From assembly GCA_003427395.1 (NCBI GenBank), contig BFEA01000322.1, positions 506,956 to 537,375 on the forward strand: a stretch of 30,420 nt of DNA, in the 5' to 3' direction. A program made the position numbers and the translations under genes. The notes under the pieces are model-generated. The model saw only the letters and a list, made by a program, of their open reading frames with translations. It did no database searches and was not told where the DNA came from. This stretch comes from Chara braunii. Its lineage: Eukaryota > Streptophyta > Charophyceae > Charales > Characeae. Below, in pieces: positions 29,476 through 30,420 of this stretch. Within the stretch, counting starts at the first letter, position 1. Every line of letters begins with the position of its first letter.

Positions 29476-29740
29476 TCGTCTATCCACGAACAGCAGATAA
29501 ACAAAAAAAAAGAAAAAACATCCCTTTCTGCTGTGATTGCGGTCCGATACAGGATGCTACAGTACTTGTCCGGAACTCAATGAAGCGTGGAATCCGCCCT
29601 GCCTGGCTGGCAGGGCGCTACAGGGACCTCACAACAAGAAACAAAAAACGAAAACGACCTGTTTCACGTTCCTCACTTCCTGGCCAGATACATTCCTCAA
29701 AGCACTGGTGACCTGAGGGCCTTCCGCACTACCGCCATAG

Positions 29741-30100
29741 GCCAAGTTTGGCGAGTAGGCGCCTGGTTGCACTTACCCGCCAAACTTGGCGAATGCAAAA
29801 TGTGTCAGACGGCTCGCCACAACTTGTGGAGAGTGAATTCAGTTTCCCCACCTGTGCACGGCGGTTTGTGGAGGGTGGTCTTCGGACCTCGCCACAAAAC
29901 AGCTTTCTGGAGAGTGCAGGGCTTCACGAGTCGACATGGGGGAGACAATTTTTTTTAACGTTTCAGAATCTGTAGAAGAAATCTTGTGGCGAGTACGTGC
30001 AACCAGGCCTCGAGTTCGACACGATTCTCATATTTTTCACTCTCCACGGATCCGCCACGAAATGTGACGGGATGGTGAGTAGTGCAACTAGGCCCTTAGG
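29741..30100. repeat. array of GTGGCGAGT-like motifs in both orientations
   Basis: Related words occur at 29744 (TTTGGCGAGTAGG), about 29824 (CTTGTGGAGAGTG), 29866 (TTTGTGGAGGGTG), 29908 (TTTCTGGAGAGTG) and 29983 (CTTGTGGCGAGTACG), with complements such as CTCGCCACAA at 29813. A perfect 13-bp stem, GCCAAGTTTGGCG/CGCCAAACTTGGC, lies at 29741-29790. GCCTGGTTGCAC at 29761 is inverted at about 29997-30008. Confidence 0.7.
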
Positions 30101-30250
30101 TGGATTCAAAGTTCCTCGTTTCTTTACTTTTTTTATTTCTTCTTTTTCTTTTTTCTCTTTTTTGGCCTCCATCCCTGCCCCGAGCCCCCCACTTCTTCGG
30201 AGTAGTCTACCCTTGAGACTTCGCGTTTGCCTGTGAGGGGTAGTGCCTGC

Positions 30251-30400
30251 CAATCTCGGCTGTGGCCGAGACATCTCGGTCGTGGCCAATCTGGGGTGTG
30301 GCCGAGACATCTCGGCCGTGGCCAGTCTGGGGTGTGGCCGAGACATCTCGGCCGTGGCCAGTCTGGGGTGTGGCCGAGACATCTCAGGTGTGGCCCAACC
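30251..30400 (+). repeat. 36-bp minisatellite at the window edge
   Basis: Units begin at 30273, 30309, 30345 and 30381 (ATCTCGGCCGTGGCCAGTCT onward), with a partial unit before them. Each junction contains GGCCGAGA-CA-TCTCGGCC, a perfect 8-bp inverted repeat. The minus strand stays open as a 12-residue repeat (MSRPHPRLATAE) because 36 is a multiple of three; this is probably incidental. Confidence 0.95.
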
Positions 30401-30420
30401 ATGGGGCTGGTTTTTTTTTT

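Noticed and set aside
1-30420. Search for CRISPR arrays, bacterial defence genes or operons
   Set aside because: Direct repeats here lack regular unique spacers, and no prokaryotic gene organisation is present.

Overview
This window reads as repeat-rich intergenic DNA from a large eukaryotic genome. Long simple-sequence tracts, minisatellites, an 809-base run of N, and two decayed Ty3/gypsy retrotransposons are visible. I found no intact host gene, tRNA, rRNA or CRISPR array, and nothing bacterial such as operons or Shine-Dalgarno-led genes. The retroelement types (one encodes a C-terminal chromodomain) and the style of decay fit a plant-lineage genome. A streptophyte alga such as a charophyte is my best guess, but the sequence alone does not prove it.

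Layout. 1-1305 is non-coding and starts in a CT microsatellite. 1306-5860 is the body of element 1 on the plus strand, in the order pre-protease/gag-like, retropepsin, reverse transcriptase (YIDD), RNase H, integrase (zinc finger, D-x57-D-x35-E, GPY/F). It is broken by several frameshifts and stops and carries a small templated insertion inside RT. 5861-7800 is its probable 3' non-coding flank and is built from diverged tandem repeats. 8245-8513 holds a direct/inverted repeat cluster with a near-perfect 36-bp hairpin. 8530-15000 has no convincing gene: it contains purine-rich DNA, a GA microsatellite, a 29-bp tandem duplication and a possible minus-strand primer-binding site. 15140-15837 is a block of GC-rich palindromes, GATT repeats and a compound CA/CT microsatellite that runs into the assembly gap (15838-16646). 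The sequence after the gap again carries the same GC-rich 16-bp palindrome.

16993-18129 is a decayed open reading frame of a family I do not recognise. It is followed by a 25-bp minisatellite (18473-18697) and AT-rich repeats. 19379-25888 is element 2 on the plus strand, a chromovirus-type Ty3/gypsy element: Gag with a CCHC knuckle, protease, RT (YLDD), RNase H with a proline-rich insertion, integrase, and an open chromodomain tail. It carries at least two dozen in-frame stops and has lost several catalytic residues. From 25889 to the end I see no gene, only hairpins, short tandem repeats and a 36-bp minisatellite at the right edge. I could not pair LTRs for either element by eye.

The genes do not form a working pathway. 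The retroelement modules would together copy RNA into DNA and integrate it, but both copies look dead. The points most worth following are the bias of element 2's nonsense codons toward changes expected from CHG/CG cytosine deamination, the proline-rich insertion in its RNase H, the foldback repeat at 8.2-8.5 kb and the unknown decayed ORF at 17 kb.
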